From NCBI RefSeq assembly GCF_014836425.1, contig NZ_JACSQW010000005.1, forward strand, positions 1-64,000: DNA of 64,000 bases. The letters run 5' to 3'. Position 1 is the first letter of the stretch, and each line of letters starts with the position of its first letter. Made by a program: the position numbers and the translations under genes. This DNA is from Limosilactobacillus avistercoris (GTDB taxonomy: Bacteria > Bacillota > Bacilli > Lactobacillales > Lactobacillaceae). A model generated the notes under the pieces. That model was not told the origin of the DNA. It ran no database searches and saw only the letters and a list, made by a program, of their open reading frames with translations. Of this stretch, positions 1 to 9,064 are shown one piece after another.

Positions 1-16
1 TTTTTAGTTTAAACGT

Positions 17-64
17 AAAAATCTGGTATTGGTATAGAAAGTGAAATTTCTATATCAACACCAG
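17..64 (-). terminator. Intrinsic terminator downstream of the lipoyl-carrier gene
   Basis: An 18-bp near-perfect stem (23-40 with 47-64) and a 6-nt loop is followed on the minus strand by a T run (17-21). It would end the lplA / H-like protein transcript. Confidence 0.75.
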
Positions 65-77
65 ATATTGTAGAGCC

Positions 78-113
78 GTAATAAAGGCAGAATGAAATTT
101 CTGCTTCTATTAC
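78..113. other. Second hairpin behind the lipoyl-carrier gene
   Basis: A long inverted repeat (GTAATA-AAGGCAGAA with TTCTGC-TTCTATTAC) lies between the stop codon of the H-like gene and the terminator. It has no T run, so it is more likely an mRNA 3'-end stabilising hairpin or part of a double terminator. Confidence 0.5.
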
Positions 114-135
114 ACCCTTTTTGAGCTACGAGTTA

Positions 136-486
136 TTATTTGATTTTAATTTCTAATAGGGTGGGGTTTGCTTTTCCAGTAAGACTAGCAGGATCGCTTT
201 GATAATTACTTGCAATTCGGCTAATGATCCCGTTAACTGGCGATTTGAACGTTTCGACTGCTTTACCGCCTTCGATGTCAATCAGCTGTGAGTCAGTAGT
301 AACTTTTTCGCCAATTCGCGGCGTATCTAAAAAGGTAATGGTAGCAAGCTCCTTGATTATCTCTGTACTTAAGCCAACTTTAACAATGGTACCAGTTTGT
401 TGCCACCATAAGCCATTATCTTCATGGTGAATAGGTGATGATTTGCTAAACAAGGACTTTATCCAGGCAAAAAATTGTTGTAACAT
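136..486 (-). CDS. Glycine cleavage H-like lipoyl-carrier protein
   Basis: 116 aa. The lipoyl-domain hairpin is visible: residues 71-80 read IEGGKAVETF, with Lys75 as the probable lipoylation site, followed by the SPVNG turn. A 25-residue N-terminal extension (hydrophobic then basic) precedes the domain. It lies 6 nt behind lplA, so the two form a carrier-plus-ligase unit. No gcvT or gcvP is seen nearby, so a role in glycine cleavage is not supported here; such stand-alone H-like proteins are known as lipoyl relays or as carriers for lipoate-dependent modification. Specific role is inference. Confidence 0.75.
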   Translation of the reverse strand: MLQQFFAWIKSLFSKSSPIHHEDNGLWWQQTGTIVKVGLSTEIIKELATITFLDTPRIGEKVTTDSQLIDIEGGKAVETFKSPVNGIISRIASNYQSDPASLTGKANPTLLEIKIK

Positions 487-492
487 TTTAAC

Positions 493-1521
493 TCACTTCC
501 TACTCAGAATTAAGTCTGCTAGTTCCTCGGGTGAAATTTGACCAAGGTTAGCTTCAAGGTTGGATTGTTTTAGCGATGAAATTAAGGACGAAGAATCTAA
601 CTTAGTTCCGTTTAAATTATGTTCAATAATAGCCGGGTCTCCGGTCGTAAAGAAATCGCCATAAATTTTAATGGCAGTAATAACACCATTGCTTTCATTA
701 AAATTAAAAGAAACTGTCCCAATTGGGAAATGTTTAGAAACATAGTTATCAAATCCAGGATTATGACCGTAATTCCATGAGTCAGTTCGGTATTGCTTAT
801 CTAGTCGAGAGTCAATAATTGACCAATCGTGATCAGTAAGGTGGTAGGTTTCTACCTGATCCATCGAATCGACCCCAAACATGTGACAAAGCAAGTATTC
901 CTTAAAGTCTTCGGTTGTCCAATGCTGGTACTTCTCAGGCAGGTAGGGCTTGATGTTAGTAACTCGAGCATTCACTGATTTAACGCCCTTAGAAGCTAAT
1001 TTATCTTGTTCTGGGGTAAGTACTTCATTAGCATTCTGCATATTAAGGTCAAACATTACGGTCCCACCAGCAGCATACGAATTGTCGCCCTTAACGATCG
1101 CCATTCCTGAAAATTTTTTGCCATCAATTGTCATATCATTCCGACCACTGACTTCAGCTGAACTAATACCGAGATCATGCAAAGCGTCAACAATCGGATC
1201 GCCAATTGCGTGAAAGTCACCGAATTTACTAGTATCGCCAACAACAATATTTTCGAATACTAAATTGCCAAAATCATGGTAAACGGCACCGCCACCACTT
1301 GACCGACGAACTAATTCGATTTGGTGCTCTTTGAGATAGGGTAAGTCAATTTCGGCATAAGCGTTTTGGTTAACGCCAATAATGACGGATGGCTGGTTAA
1401 TATAACAAATTAAGCCATGACCTTTTAGCCTCAGATCATTAATTAGATAGTTGTCTAATGATTGGTTTACCAGAGCATCATGAACTGGTTTGCCGTTTCT
1501 GCTGGTATCGATAAAAAACAT
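493..1521 (-). CDS. lplA: Lipoate--protein ligase
   Basis: 342 aa from ATG 1521, chosen because AGAAGG lies 8 nt upstream; an in-frame GTG nine bases earlier overlaps that site. It activates lipoate with ATP and transfers it to the lysine of lipoyl domains. The family signature RRSSGGGAVYHD and the catalytic-lysine region DGKKFSGMA are present, followed by the C-terminal accessory domain typical of full-length LplA. It is cotranscribed with the H-like lipoyl-carrier gene downstream. Family assignment is firm; the acceptor protein is inferred from adjacency. Confidence 0.9.
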   Translation of the reverse strand: MFFIDTSRNGKPVHDALVNQSLDNYLINDLRLKGHGLICYINQPSVIIGVNQNAYAEIDLPYLKEHQIELVRRSSGGGAVYHDFGNLVFENIVVGDTSKFGDFHAIGDPIVDALHDLGISSAEVSGRNDMTIDGKKFSGMAIVKGDNSYAAGGTVMFDLNMQNANEVLTPEQDKLASKGVKSVNARVTNIKPYLPEKYQHWTTEDFKEYLLCHMFGVDSMDQVETYHLTDHDWSIIDSRLDKQYRTDSWNYGHNPGFDNYVSKHFPIGTVSFNFNESNGVITAIKIYGDFFTTGDPAIIEHNLNGTKLDSSSLISSLKQSNLEANLGQISPEELADLILSRK

Positions 1522-1610
1522 TGCAAACACCTTCTTTTAAATGGTTACGCTTTCATTATAGGCGCTACTAGTCTTAATTAATAGTCGTTAATTTTACGAT
1601 CAAATACTAA

Positions 1611-2258
1611 TTACTTTACCAATGTCTTAATTTTTTCGATGGTTTCCGTAATGTTTTTACTATTCAAAACGAGGGAGATCATTGATAAACCAGCTACACC
1701 AGTTTTTAAAACTTCTGGAATGTTCTCTAAAGAAAGGCCGCCAATTGCAACTAGGGGATGGGTACTCAATTTATTTAGTTCTTTAAGTTTAGTGAGGCCC
1801 AAGACAGGATCCGCATCGACCTTTGACGTGGTTTCAAAGACCGGACCACAACCGAGGTAGTCAATGGCAGATAATTGATTTGCTTTTTCAACTTCAGCAG
1901 CCGTATTACATGAGTAGCCGATAATTAACTTGCCAGCTGCTTCTTTAATTACCTGTTCAATCTTCTCATCATCCTGGCCAACATGAACACCATCAGCACC
2001 AACACGCAATGCCATTTGAACATCATCATCAATCAAAACAGGGATTGAGTAGCGGTTTCCCATTTCGACTAGGCGTCTTGCCATGACTAGTCGTGCATCG
2101 GCAGTCATGGTTGAACTGTCTTTTTCTCGATATTGAAATGCAGTAATTCCAGCTTGCATCGCTTCTTCTACTTTAGCGAGGAATTCGTAGGAATCGTGGT
2201 GGGTATCTTGAGTTCCGCCGACAAGGTATATTTGTAACATTTTTGGATTAAAGTTCAT
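1611..2258 (-). CDS. thiE: Thiamine-phosphate synthase
   Basis: 215 aa TIM-barrel enzyme that joins HMP-pyrophosphate and thiazole phosphate to give thiamine phosphate. QYREKD near residue 42, the DDVQMAL and GVHVGQDD segments, and GCGPVFETTSK (phosphate and pyrophosphate loops) mark the family. The ATG has AAGGAG 8 nt upstream and overlaps the end of thiD by 11 nt, so translation is probably coupled. Third gene of the thiM-thiD-thiE salvage operon under the TPP riboswitch. Confidence 0.93.
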   Translation of the reverse strand: MNFNPKMLQIYLVGGTQDTHHDSYEFLAKVEEAMQAGITAFQYREKDSSTMTADARLVMARRLVEMGNRYSIPVLIDDDVQMALRVGADGVHVGQDDEKIEQVIKEAAGKLIIGYSCNTAAEVEKANQLSAIDYLGCGPVFETTSKVDADPVLGLTKLKELNKLSTHPLVAIGGLSLENIPEVLKTGVAGLSMISLVLNSKNITETIEKIKTLVK

Positions 2259-3069
2259 TATTATCGCTCCTTATTTTTGCCCAATGGTTTAGCGGGCCAT
2301 GACCGTGACCAACATTAATGCCTTGCTTAATCGTAGCTTCAACATAGGCCTTTCCAATTTTGAGGGCGTCTTCCATTGATTTGCCCTTAGCGAGTTCAGC
2401 AGTGATACAGGAAGAAATAGTATCACCGGTACCATGAGTATTCTGAGTTTGCTTTCGTTTGGCAGTCATCCAAAACGAGTGACCATTCTCTAATAATACA
2501 AAGTCATTTGCTTCATCATCATTTGAAAAATGACCTCCCTTAACCAGGACGTTCTTTGCTCCCATTGATTGAAGACGATGTCCAGCAGCTTCCATTTCAG
2601 CTTCTGTTGTGATCTTCATTTGAGCTAATTCTTCAGCTTCTGGAAGGTTAGGGGTAATCAAATCGGCAAGTGGCAATAATTGTTCACGAACCACACTAAT
2701 CGCATCCTCGCTTAAAAGTTTAGCACCACCTTTAGCAATCATCACGGGATCTACCGTTAGTGGACCGAAATCATATTGCTTGAGGTTGTTGACAACGGTT
2801 TTAACACGAAGGGAATCCGCCAGCATTCCTGTTTTGCAGGCGCGGATATTAAAATCAGCAGCTAGAGAGGAAAACTGTTCATCAATTAATTTTGGTGGCA
2901 TTGCTAGGGCATCCTGAACGCCAAGGGTATTTTGCGCTGTTACCGCGACAACAACCATTGTGGCAAAGACACCGCGCATTTGCATGGCTTTGAAATCAGC
3001 AGAAATTCCGGCACCGCCTCCAGAATCAGTACCAGCAATTGTTAAAGCTTGAGGGAAATCATTTGTCAT
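2248..3069 (-). CDS. thiD: Hydroxymethylpyrimidine / HMP-phosphate kinase
   Basis: 273 aa ribokinase-fold enzyme that phosphorylates HMP twice to HMP-PP. The N-terminal [15 protein letters not shown] motif and the C-terminal anion hole NTHGTGDT are intact. It begins 21 nt after thiM behind a clear AAAGGAG and overlaps thiE. Middle gene of a three-gene set that scavenges HMP and thiazole; no thiC or thiG is present, so de novo synthesis of the moieties is not encoded here. Confidence 0.93.
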   Translation of the reverse strand: MTNDFPQALTIAGTDSGGGAGISADFKAMQMRGVFATMVVVAVTAQNTLGVQDALAMPPKLIDEQFSSLAADFNIRACKTGMLADSLRVKTVVNNLKQYDFGPLTVDPVMIAKGGAKLLSEDAISVVREQLLPLADLITPNLPEAEELAQMKITTEAEMEAAGHRLQSMGAKNVLVKGGHFSNDDEANDFVLLENGHSFWMTAKRKQTQNTHGTGDTISSCITAELAKGKSMEDALKIGKAYVEATIKQGINVGHGHGPLNHWAKIRSDNNEL

Positions 3070-3090
3070 TATTAGTAACTCCTTTATTTT

Positions 3091-3870
3091 TTATAATACT
3101 GAGAGAACTTCGCTGGATTTAATTGATGCTAGCTCATCCCGGAATTTGACTTGCCATTGGCCAAAACCGTTTGACTCTCTAGCAGCTTTGACTCCCGTGG
3201 CAGCAAAAACTGTAGTTGCAGTGCAGGCAGCTGTATAATAATCCTTGCTTACACCGAGATAAGCAGCAATAACACTAGAAAGAATATCACCGCTCCCCAC
3301 ATTAGTTACAAAATAACCAGTAGAAAGCTGATTAATAAAAGTATTATCGCCGTCTGTAATAATATCTGTTTTACCAGTAAGGACGACAATACAGTGATAT
3401 TTATTAGCAACCGTTTTAGCAATCTCGAGAAGATCCGCTTGTCCACTGCCACTGTCAATTCCACGTGAATGCCAGTTAACATTCGCTAATGCAGCAATTT
3501 CACCAGCATTTCCCCGAATAACAGTAAAGTGATGATCTTGTAATAGTTGTTTTGCAAAAGCTAATCGGTAATGACTCGCACCGATTGCAACCGGATCAAG
3601 CACCACTGGTTTTTGATCTTGATTATTTTTGAGGATAGTTGTAATCTCGTTAGCTTGCTCTTCGTGAATGGTTCCTAGGTTAATCGTAATCGCATTGGCT
3701 AATTTCACCATTTCTGCTGCTTCTTGGGGTGCTAAAGACATGATTGGTGAAGCACCAATCGCACTCAACCCATCAGCAACTTTATCTGGAGTTACCATAT
3801 TAGGGATTGTCAGCACAACCGGGTTTTGCTGACGAACTTGATCTAATAGTTTTAGCTGTAATTTAGTCAA
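3091..3870 (-). CDS. thiM: Hydroxyethylthiazole kinase
   Basis: 259 aa, probable TTG start at 3870 (AGGACG upstream). It phosphorylates 4-methyl-5-hydroxyethylthiazole. IRGNAGEIAAL and NVGSGDILSSV, the substrate and ATP/catalytic-Asp loops of the family, are present. First gene of the operon, 14 nt downstream of an intrinsic terminator that is itself downstream of a TPP riboswitch, so expression is expected to fall when TPP is abundant. Confidence 0.92.
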   Translation of the reverse strand: MTKLQLKLLDQVRQQNPVVLTIPNMVTPDKVADGLSAIGASPIMSLAPQEAAEMVKLANAITINLGTIHEEQANEITTILKNNQDQKPVVLDPVAIGASHYRLAFAKQLLQDHHFTVIRGNAGEIAALANVNWHSRGIDSGSGQADLLEIAKTVANKYHCIVVLTGKTDIITDGDNTFINQLSTGYFVTNVGSGDILSSVIAAYLGVSKDYYTAACTATTVFAATGVKAARESNGFGQWQVKFRDELASIKSSEVLSVL

Positions 3871-3883
3871 AATCTCACGTCCT

Positions 3884-3930
3884 AAAAAATGGAGCTACTA
3901 GTTAATTGTTAACTAACAGCTCCATTATTT
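3884..3930 (-). terminator. Riboswitch-controlled terminator ahead of thiM
   Basis: On the minus strand ATGGAGCT (3925-3918) pairs with AGCTCCAT (3896-3889), the inner arms GTTAGTTAA/TTAACTAGT extend it, and TTTTTT follows. It sits between the TPP aptamer and thiM, as expected for a transcriptional expression platform. Confidence 0.8.
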
Positions 3931-3939
3931 TTTATATAT

Positions 3940-4037
3940 TGAGTTAGCATTTCCTTCGCAAGTACTAGCTTAACAGGTTCAAGGGTCCGTATATCTAAAT
4001 ACATCTCAGTCTGGCAAACAGACACCCCTAATGCTGC
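3940..4037 (-). ncRNA. TPP riboswitch (THI element)
   Basis: The minus strand carries the conserved THI-box pieces in order: GGGGTGTC near 4031, CTGAGA near 4010, ACCCTTGAACCTG near 3985-3973, and TGCGAAGGAA near 3962-3951. Placement upstream of thiM-thiD-thiE and of an intrinsic terminator matches known transcriptional TPP riboswitches. Confidence 0.92.
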
Positions 4038-4074
4038 TTATTAACATAATTTTATAATAACACAGAAAGCGCTT

Positions 4075-4932
4075 TTAAGCATTAAGGTAGTCAATTAATT
4101 TTGGCAATATTTGCTTGGCTTCCCGTTGACCTGTTTCGTATAATTGACGAATCTTTTTAACGTTCCCTTCAACCCGGCTTACTTTAACTGGGTGTTGAGG
4201 GGCAATATTAAAGATCTGACCAGTTTGTTCAAGGCGTTCAATTTGGGCAATTTGTTGATTATAGACTTCTGGACGACGAATTCCAGCTTCAGCGAATTGG
4301 GGATAATCCTTGAAATAGCGACGGTATAGTTGTCAGACAGGACGGCTAGAAGGCTTTTTCCGGTAACTAACGTCGCGAGTACGGACAACCACGATTTTAT
4401 CGTAGCCTTGCTCCTGAGCAACATCAAATGGAATTGAATCAGCAATTCCTCCATCTAAACAAAGACCATCTGGTGTTGGTGCTGGATCCATCATAAATGG
4501 CATTGAACAAGAAGCAATTAGCGCTTGAGTTAGCTTTTCACCAGTATAATCTGCAAAACAAGGCCTTTTTCCCATCCTGAAGTCTAGTAGCAACAGCGGT
4601 GAAGTGGGAGGCAAATCTAATGTAAGCTCGCTCATCAAAATTTCGCCAAGAAAGGCCGTGATCTTCAAAAAGGTAATTCATATTAATTACCTTTTTTGGA
4701 ATAATCGCGCCATTGAAATATAATCATGATCATGACAGTGGTTAATGTTTGCTGCTCGGTCATATTGTTTAGCGACAAAATTAACACCATTAAGTGAACC
4801 AGCTGAAATACCAATTACGCTGCTAAATTCGATGTGGTTAGCAAGAAGCATGTCGCATACTCCCGCAGTATATTGACCGCGAAATGCGCCACTTTCAAGG
4901 ACTAACGCTGCATTATATAGCATTACTTTCAC
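4075..4932 (-). pseudogene. Patatin-like phospholipase, disrupted
   Basis: Reading the minus strand through several frames gives one patatin/YjjU-type protein: start at 4932, oxyanion segment SGAFRGQYTAGV, nucleophile elbow GISAGS, the DGG of the catalytic dyad, and a C-terminal helix ending at 4075. Three lesions break it: a frameshift after ARLFQK near 4687, a second frameshift near 4570, and an in-frame TGA near 4335. No full-length product is possible; the three pieces are each too small to be a patatin domain. Confidence 0.85.
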
Positions 4933-4988
4933 TCCTTAATATTATTACTAGGTTATTGTAAGTCGATAATGGTTAAAAATTCAATCTT

Positions 4989-5873
4989 TTATTGGTTTTT
5001 CGCTAGAGTAGCAAACTCTTGAAGAAATTTTTCCATTACTGGGGTGATTACAGTATTTTTTCGCCAGGCAAGGACATGGCCTGTTTCTTTATGCGGGGAA
5101 AAAGGAATAAAGGTTAATTTTGGATCATGAAATGAATCAACAATTCCTTCAATTCCCAACAAGCAGTAGTTGCTAGTTTTAAGAAGCTCGTAAGCATTAC
5201 TTGGTAGATTATTGGTTGCCATGATATTTAATTTTGTTTGGTCGAGTTTAAGGACATCGCTAATTTCATCGCGGACAATGTTACGGGTAGGGACAATTAG
5301 TGGTAATTTATAAAGGTCATCTTTGGTGATTGATTTTTTCTTAGCTAATGGATCAGAACTTTTAACAATTAATCCCCAACGTTCGCGAACTGGCAAAACA
5401 ATAAAATTATACTTTGCTGCCTCTACAGGCTCAATCAGGGCAGCAAAATCCTCTAATCCCGAATCTAGGCGTTGACGTAAGAGATCACCATTACCATCAT
5501 AAAGATTAAATTTAACATTTGGATACTTTTTCTGAAAGTTACTTATAATTTTCATTATGAGTTTAGATACCTTTGAAACAACGCACCCAATGTTGATTAC
5601 TCCAGTTAGTTCTTCTTCGGTATTTTGTAATTCTTGTTTAGTTTGGTTAACTAATGAGAGGATTGTCGAAGCACGTTGTTGAAAAAGGGCTCCCTCATTA
5701 GTAAGGGTCATCCGTCGTTGTTGACGATCAAAAAGTGTCACACCGAGTTCCTTTTCAAGTTCGATTATTTGGCGGGAAAGGGTCGGCTGTGTAATATGAA
5801 GTTGTTGAGCAGCACGGGTAATATTGTTTGTTTGTGCTACAGTTAAGAAGTACTTGATTACTCTAGTATCCAT
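4989..5873 (-). CDS. LysR-family transcriptional regulator
   Basis: 294 aa. An N-terminal winged helix-turn-helix (about residues 3-60: FLTVAQTNNITRAAQQL then QPTLSRQIIELE) is followed by a periplasmic-binding-fold effector domain. It is divergent from the flavodoxin gene at 5976, with a 102-bp shared promoter region, so it probably controls that gene and itself. The effector is unknown. Confidence 0.9.
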   Translation of the reverse strand: MDTRVIKYFLTVAQTNNITRAAQQLHITQPTLSRQIIELEKELGVTLFDRQQRRMTLTNEGALFQQRASTILSLVNQTKQELQNTEEELTGVINIGCVVSKVSKLIMKIISNFQKKYPNVKFNLYDGNGDLLRQRLDSGLEDFAALIEPVEAAKYNFIVLPVRERWGLIVKSSDPLAKKKSITKDDLYKLPLIVPTRNIVRDEISDVLKLDQTKLNIMATNNLPSNAYELLKTSNYCLLGIEGIVDSFHDPKLTFIPFSPHKETGHVLAWRKNTVITPVMEKFLQEFATLAKNQ

Positions 5874-5975
5874 ATTTATCTCTCAATTTAGTTAATAGAT
5901 AGACAAAACTATTTTAAGCTAAAATTATAATAACGTAAATTAAGAAAGCTTGATCTATAGAAAGGAAGAACATTA

Positions 5976-6452
5976 ATGTCGCGAAAAGTATTAATCTTAT
6001 ATTATTCTCAATTTGGTGATACCGCGAAGCTTGCTAGTTCAATTCATCGACAAACAGGAGCGGACATTCTTCGTTTACAAGTCCCGCAAAACTATTTTCC
6101 TGAAGATATGGAAGAAACGGATCAAGTTTTTAAACGTGATAATAAGGCTGGTAAATTACCTCCAATTACGACTAAAATCCCGGATCTTCACTATTACGAT
6201 ACAATTTTAATTGGTGGACCAGTTTGGGATGGTAAAGTGTCATCCCCGATTTTGAAACTTTTACAAATGATGTCTCATTACCAAGGTAAAGTAGTGCCAT
6301 TTAGTACTGGCTGGAGTGATTCTAGAAAATACCAGAAGGATTTTATTGCGCATGCTGGTAAATTAAATGTTGCTCATGGTTATCATGTGTTGACCCATGG
6401 CACTCCACAGTATAGTCCAGCTTCTCTGGCTTCATGGTTACGAAAATTGTAA
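5976..6452 (+). CDS. Flavodoxin-family protein
   Basis: 158 aa. The N-terminal strand-loop VLILYYSQFGDTAKLA is the FMN phosphate-binding pattern and GGPVWDGKVSSPI is the second flavin loop. AAAGGAAG lies upstream of the ATG. It is similar in length and layout to the minus-strand flavodoxin at 46505. Transcribed divergently from a LysR regulator. Likely an FMN electron carrier or small quinone reductase; substrate not evident. Confidence 0.83.
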   Translation: MSRKVLILYYSQFGDTAKLASSIHRQTGADILRLQVPQNYFPEDMEETDQVFKRDNKAGKLPPITTKIPDLHYYDTILIGGPVWDGKVSSPILKLLQMMSHYQGKVVPFSTGWSDSRKYQKDFIAHAGKLNVAHGYHVLTHGTPQYSPASLASWLRKL

Positions 6453-6559
6453 TTCAATTAGTGAATGATTCCTTAGTTATAATAAGCATTATACATACTG
6501 TTACTTTTCTTGTAAGCTATAGTTAATCAAAATACTTACATCAAGGAGGAGTTTAAACT

Positions 6560-6976
6560 ATGGCAAAGAATGAAGAAGCGGTTAAAAATGATATGTTTGG
6601 CTTTGGAGATAAAAATGTTGCTTTTGCTAAGTACTTTATTGGAACAAGCTACTTGAACGGGTTAGTATCGCCTGATGATAATATTGATATCAACGTGGCA
6701 AACGTTAATTTTGAACCAGGATGTCGGAATAATTGGCATATCCATCATGACGGTTTTCAAATTATTATGTGTACTGCTGGTGAAGGCTGGTACCAGGAAG
6801 AAGGAAAGCCAGCTCAATTATTAAAGCCCGGAGATATAGTAGCTATTCATGAAGGTGTGAAGCATTGGCATGGGGCTACTAAGGATAGTTGGTTTTCTCA
6901 CATTGCAATTACTAAAGGGACTAGTGAGTGGTTAGAACCAGTTGATGACAATTACTACGATAAGTTAAGCGATTAG
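6560..6976 (+). CDS. Cupin-domain protein
   Basis: 138 aa. A single cupin barrel: motif 1 NNWHIHHDGFQIIMCTAGEGW (His residues as metal ligands) and motif 2 around KPGDIVAIHEGVKHWHGA. AAGGAGGAG lies 8-10 nt upstream of the ATG. Homologues often sit beside carboxymuconolactone decarboxylase-like and redox genes, as here (8207). Reaction unknown. Confidence 0.82.
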   Translation: MAKNEEAVKNDMFGFGDKNVAFAKYFIGTSYLNGLVSPDDNIDINVANVNFEPGCRNNWHIHHDGFQIIMCTAGEGWYQEEGKPAQLLKPGDIVAIHEGVKHWHGATKDSWFSHIAITKGTSEWLEPVDDNYYDKLSD

Positions 6977-7001
6977 TTTAGTTAGATAATCAGAAATAAC
7001 T

Positions 7002-7060
7002 AAAAAACGAGTTAGCAAAATAGTGAATTTGTTATTCCTACCTTTGTTAACTCGTTTTTT
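7002..7060. terminator. Bidirectional terminator between cupin gene and manA
   Basis: AAAAAACGAGTTA (7003-7015) is mirrored by TAACTCGTTTTTT (7048-7060) around a loop of about 30 nt. The A and T tracts on both sides suit convergent genes. Confidence 0.75.
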
Positions 7061-7068
7061 CCTTTTGT

Positions 7069-8034
7069 TTATTCTACTGATTCTGAAGCGATAATCAGCA
7101 TTTTACCATCCAATTTCCATTCATTAATAGTTGCTGGCATGAGAAGGTGGATTCCCTTCTTTAATTGGTAAGTTTTTCCATCTGCAGTTAAGGTTCCTTC
7201 ACCATTAATGACTGACATTAGGGTATATGGGCCATGCTCATGTTTCCTGATTAATTCTCTATTTACCTCCCACTTATAAACGCTAAAGAATGGAGAATCA
7301 GGTTGGGTAATAAGGGTGGTAACTTTAGAATTATCAATTATTTCCGACTGAATATGTAATTCGGGCTCTTTAAACGGGACAGTTGTGACATCGATTGATT
7401 GCTTTAAATGAAGGGCACGTTTCTTTCCAGTTTTCTTATCGACTCGATCATAGTCGTAAATCCGGTAAGTAGTGTCAGAACTTTGTTGGGTTTCAAGAGC
7501 AACAATTCCCTTATTCAAGGCATGAATTGTCCCAGAAGGAACGTAAACAAAGTCGCCAGTTTTAACCGGCTTTTTATCAAAAAGCTTCTCCCACTCGTGG
7601 TGTTCGATCATTTCTTTAAGTTCATCCCGTGTCTTTGCAGTATGACCATAAGTAAGGTAGGCACCCTGATCAGCATGAATAATGTACCAGCATTCAGTCT
7701 TACCAAGCTCGTGCTCGTGTTCTTCAGCGTAAGCATTATCTGGATGAACTTGAACTGACAGACTAGCTTCGGCGTCGAGGATTTTGGTTAATAGTGGGAA
7801 AACTTTTGACTTTGGATTTCCAAATAGTTCTGGATGCTGGGCATAAACATTAGGGAGTAATTGTCCCTTAAATTCACCATTTTCGATCATATTTGGACCA
7901 TGGGGATGTCCAGAAATCGCCCAACACTCACCAATTGTTCCGTCTGGAATATCGTAATTAAAGTCTTCTGCTAACCGTCGACCACCCCAAATCTTTTCAT
8001 GAAAAACAGGTTTTAAAAATAATGGTTCTGCCAT
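7069..8034 (-). CDS. manA: Mannose-6-phosphate isomerase, class I
   Basis: 321 aa from ATG 8034, which has AAAGGACAG upstream; an open frame extends to 8103 without a ribosome site. It interconverts mannose-6-P and fructose-6-P. Zinc-ligand segments are visible: LSVQVHPDNAYA, KTECWYII and VPSGTIHAL. Length fits the Firmicute type. An AAAGCGCTTT palindrome near 8089-8098 could be a weak CcpA site. Confidence 0.93.
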   Translation of the reverse strand: MAEPLFLKPVFHEKIWGGRRLAEDFNYDIPDGTIGECWAISGHPHGPNMIENGEFKGQLLPNVYAQHPELFGNPKSKVFPLLTKILDAEASLSVQVHPDNAYAEEHEHELGKTECWYIIHADQGAYLTYGHTAKTRDELKEMIEHHEWEKLFDKKPVKTGDFVYVPSGTIHALNKGIVALETQQSSDTTYRIYDYDRVDKKTGKKRALHLKQSIDVTTVPFKEPELHIQSEIIDNSKVTTLITQPDSPFFSVYKWEVNRELIRKHEHGPYTLMSVINGEGTLTADGKTYQLKKGIHLLMPATINEWKLDGKMLIIASESVE

Positions 8035-8084
8035 AGCTGTCACTGTCCTTTTTTGCTCGAAATTAAGAAACGCATTTTCACTTC

Positions 8085-8101
8085 TGTAAAGCGCTTTCCA
8101 C
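8085..8101. promoter_or_regulatory. Possible catabolite-responsive element upstream of manA
   Basis: TGTAAAGCGCTTTCCA contains the palindromic AAAGCGCTTT core between TG and CA, but is two bases longer than the usual 14-mer, so CcpA binding is only a suggestion. Confidence 0.3.
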
Positions 8102-8155
8102 AATGATTTTAACAGTCTTAGTTAAAGAAAACCATCTAATCCGTAAATTTAATAA

Positions 8156-8207
8156 AGAAAAAGCTAGAAAATAACCACAGGATAGGTGGTCATTTTCTAG
8201 CTTTTTC
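8156..8207 (-). terminator. Terminator of the carboxymuconolactone decarboxylase-like gene
   Basis: AAAAAGCTAGAAAATGACCACC and its complement form a long stem with a 7-nt loop; T and A runs flank both sides. Confidence 0.8.
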
Positions 8208-8527
8208 TAGTCATCCCAGACTTTTTTCGCAACGTTGAATGCTGACCAGGCATTCGGCCAGCCTAAATAAAAGGCAAGATGGGTAATCACTTCGGCGATT
8301 TCGTCTTTTGTAATACCATTATTTTTAGCAGTTTGCATATGATAAGGGAGCTGTTCGAAGGATCCTTTAGCAATTAAGGCAGTTACGGTGATTAGACTCC
8401 GGTCACGGGGACTTAATTCTTTCTCTCGGGACCAAACTTGCCCGAAGAGGACATCATCATTTAATTCAGCAAATTTTGGTGCAAAGTCACCCAGCTGATC
8501 GCGACCAGCAGTTTGTTTTTTAACCAT
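8207..8527 (-). CDS. Carboxymuconolactone decarboxylase-family protein
   Basis: 106 aa, all-helical AhpD-like fold. The core pattern RSLITVTALIAKGSFEQLPYHMQTAKNNG and EIAEVITHLAFYLGWPNAWSA (split here by a linker) is typical of the CMD family. The CxxC of true AhpD is absent, so peroxidase activity is not expected. AAAGGATG precedes the ATG. Function unknown; often coexpressed with cupin and redox proteins. Confidence 0.85.
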   Translation of the reverse strand: MVKKQTAGRDQLGDFAPKFAELNDDVLFGQVWSREKELSPRDRSLITVTALIAKGSFEQLPYHMQTAKNNGITKDEIAEVITHLAFYLGWPNAWSAFNVAKKVWDD

Positions 8528-8647
8528 TAAAAATCATCCTTTCTAAGATAAATTCCTTTCTTATCATTACTATAAGGCCAGATGAAGAAAAGATGAAATA
8601 CCAATATTAAGTAGATATTAATGCAAAAAGTGAATGACAAAGCAGAC

Positions 8648-8719
8648 CTAGTGATTTGTCTTGATTAATTTTACTTCCAACCAGGCACGTAAAGTATCCT
8701 GATACTTTGACTGTGAAGA
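8648..8719 (-). pseudogene. Possible C-terminal fragment of a regulator
   Basis: A short minus-strand frame ending at TAG 8648 reads SKYQDTLRAWLEVKLIKTNH, plausible as the last helix of a TetR-like protein. It has no start and abuts the hydrolase fragment at 8721. Assignment is tentative; it may be chance. Confidence 0.25.
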
Positions 8720-8720
8720 G

Positions 8721-8951
8721 ATAATAATTGGGGTACCAAGTAATACTGCAGTCCTTAATATTTATGGTGATGGTAGTCATTCAGATGAAGACGTTCCTGT
8801 TAATTCAGCCAAATCGTTAAAGTATTTAGTTGCTGGACGAGCAAAGTCATATCATGAAGTTGAAATTCATGGTAAAAAAGCCCAACATAGTAGTTTACAT
8901 AATAACTCGCAAGTAAACCTTCTCTTGATTAATTTCCTTTGGAAAAAGTAG
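8721..8951 (+). pseudogene. C-terminal remnant of a DUF915-type alpha/beta hydrolase
   Basis: The frame from 8733 reads VPSNTAVLNIYGD, then SLKYLVAGRAKSYHEVEI, KAQHSSLHNN and INFLWKK before TAG 8949. This matches segment by segment the last 75 residues of the intact hydrolase at 11863 (VAVLNIYGD, SLQYLVASRAKSY, AQHSKLHDN, KFLWQRK). The N-terminal two thirds with the nucleophile are missing. Confidence 0.85.
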
Positions 8952-9064
8952 GGGATTGTCAGAATTTAAATTTCCTTTTATAAGGCATTATGTTTTACAT
9001 TCCTTTAGAAAGAAACGACAATAATTTACAACAAGCGGATTATCAAAGGAAAGGACAGGTTAAA

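Noticed and set aside
3880..4040. CRISPR-like or other repeat in the thi leader
   Set aside because: All conserved blocks fit a TPP aptamer followed by a terminator.
8085..8101. Firm CcpA site upstream of manA
   Set aside because: The palindromic core is present but total length differs from the consensus; kept at low confidence.
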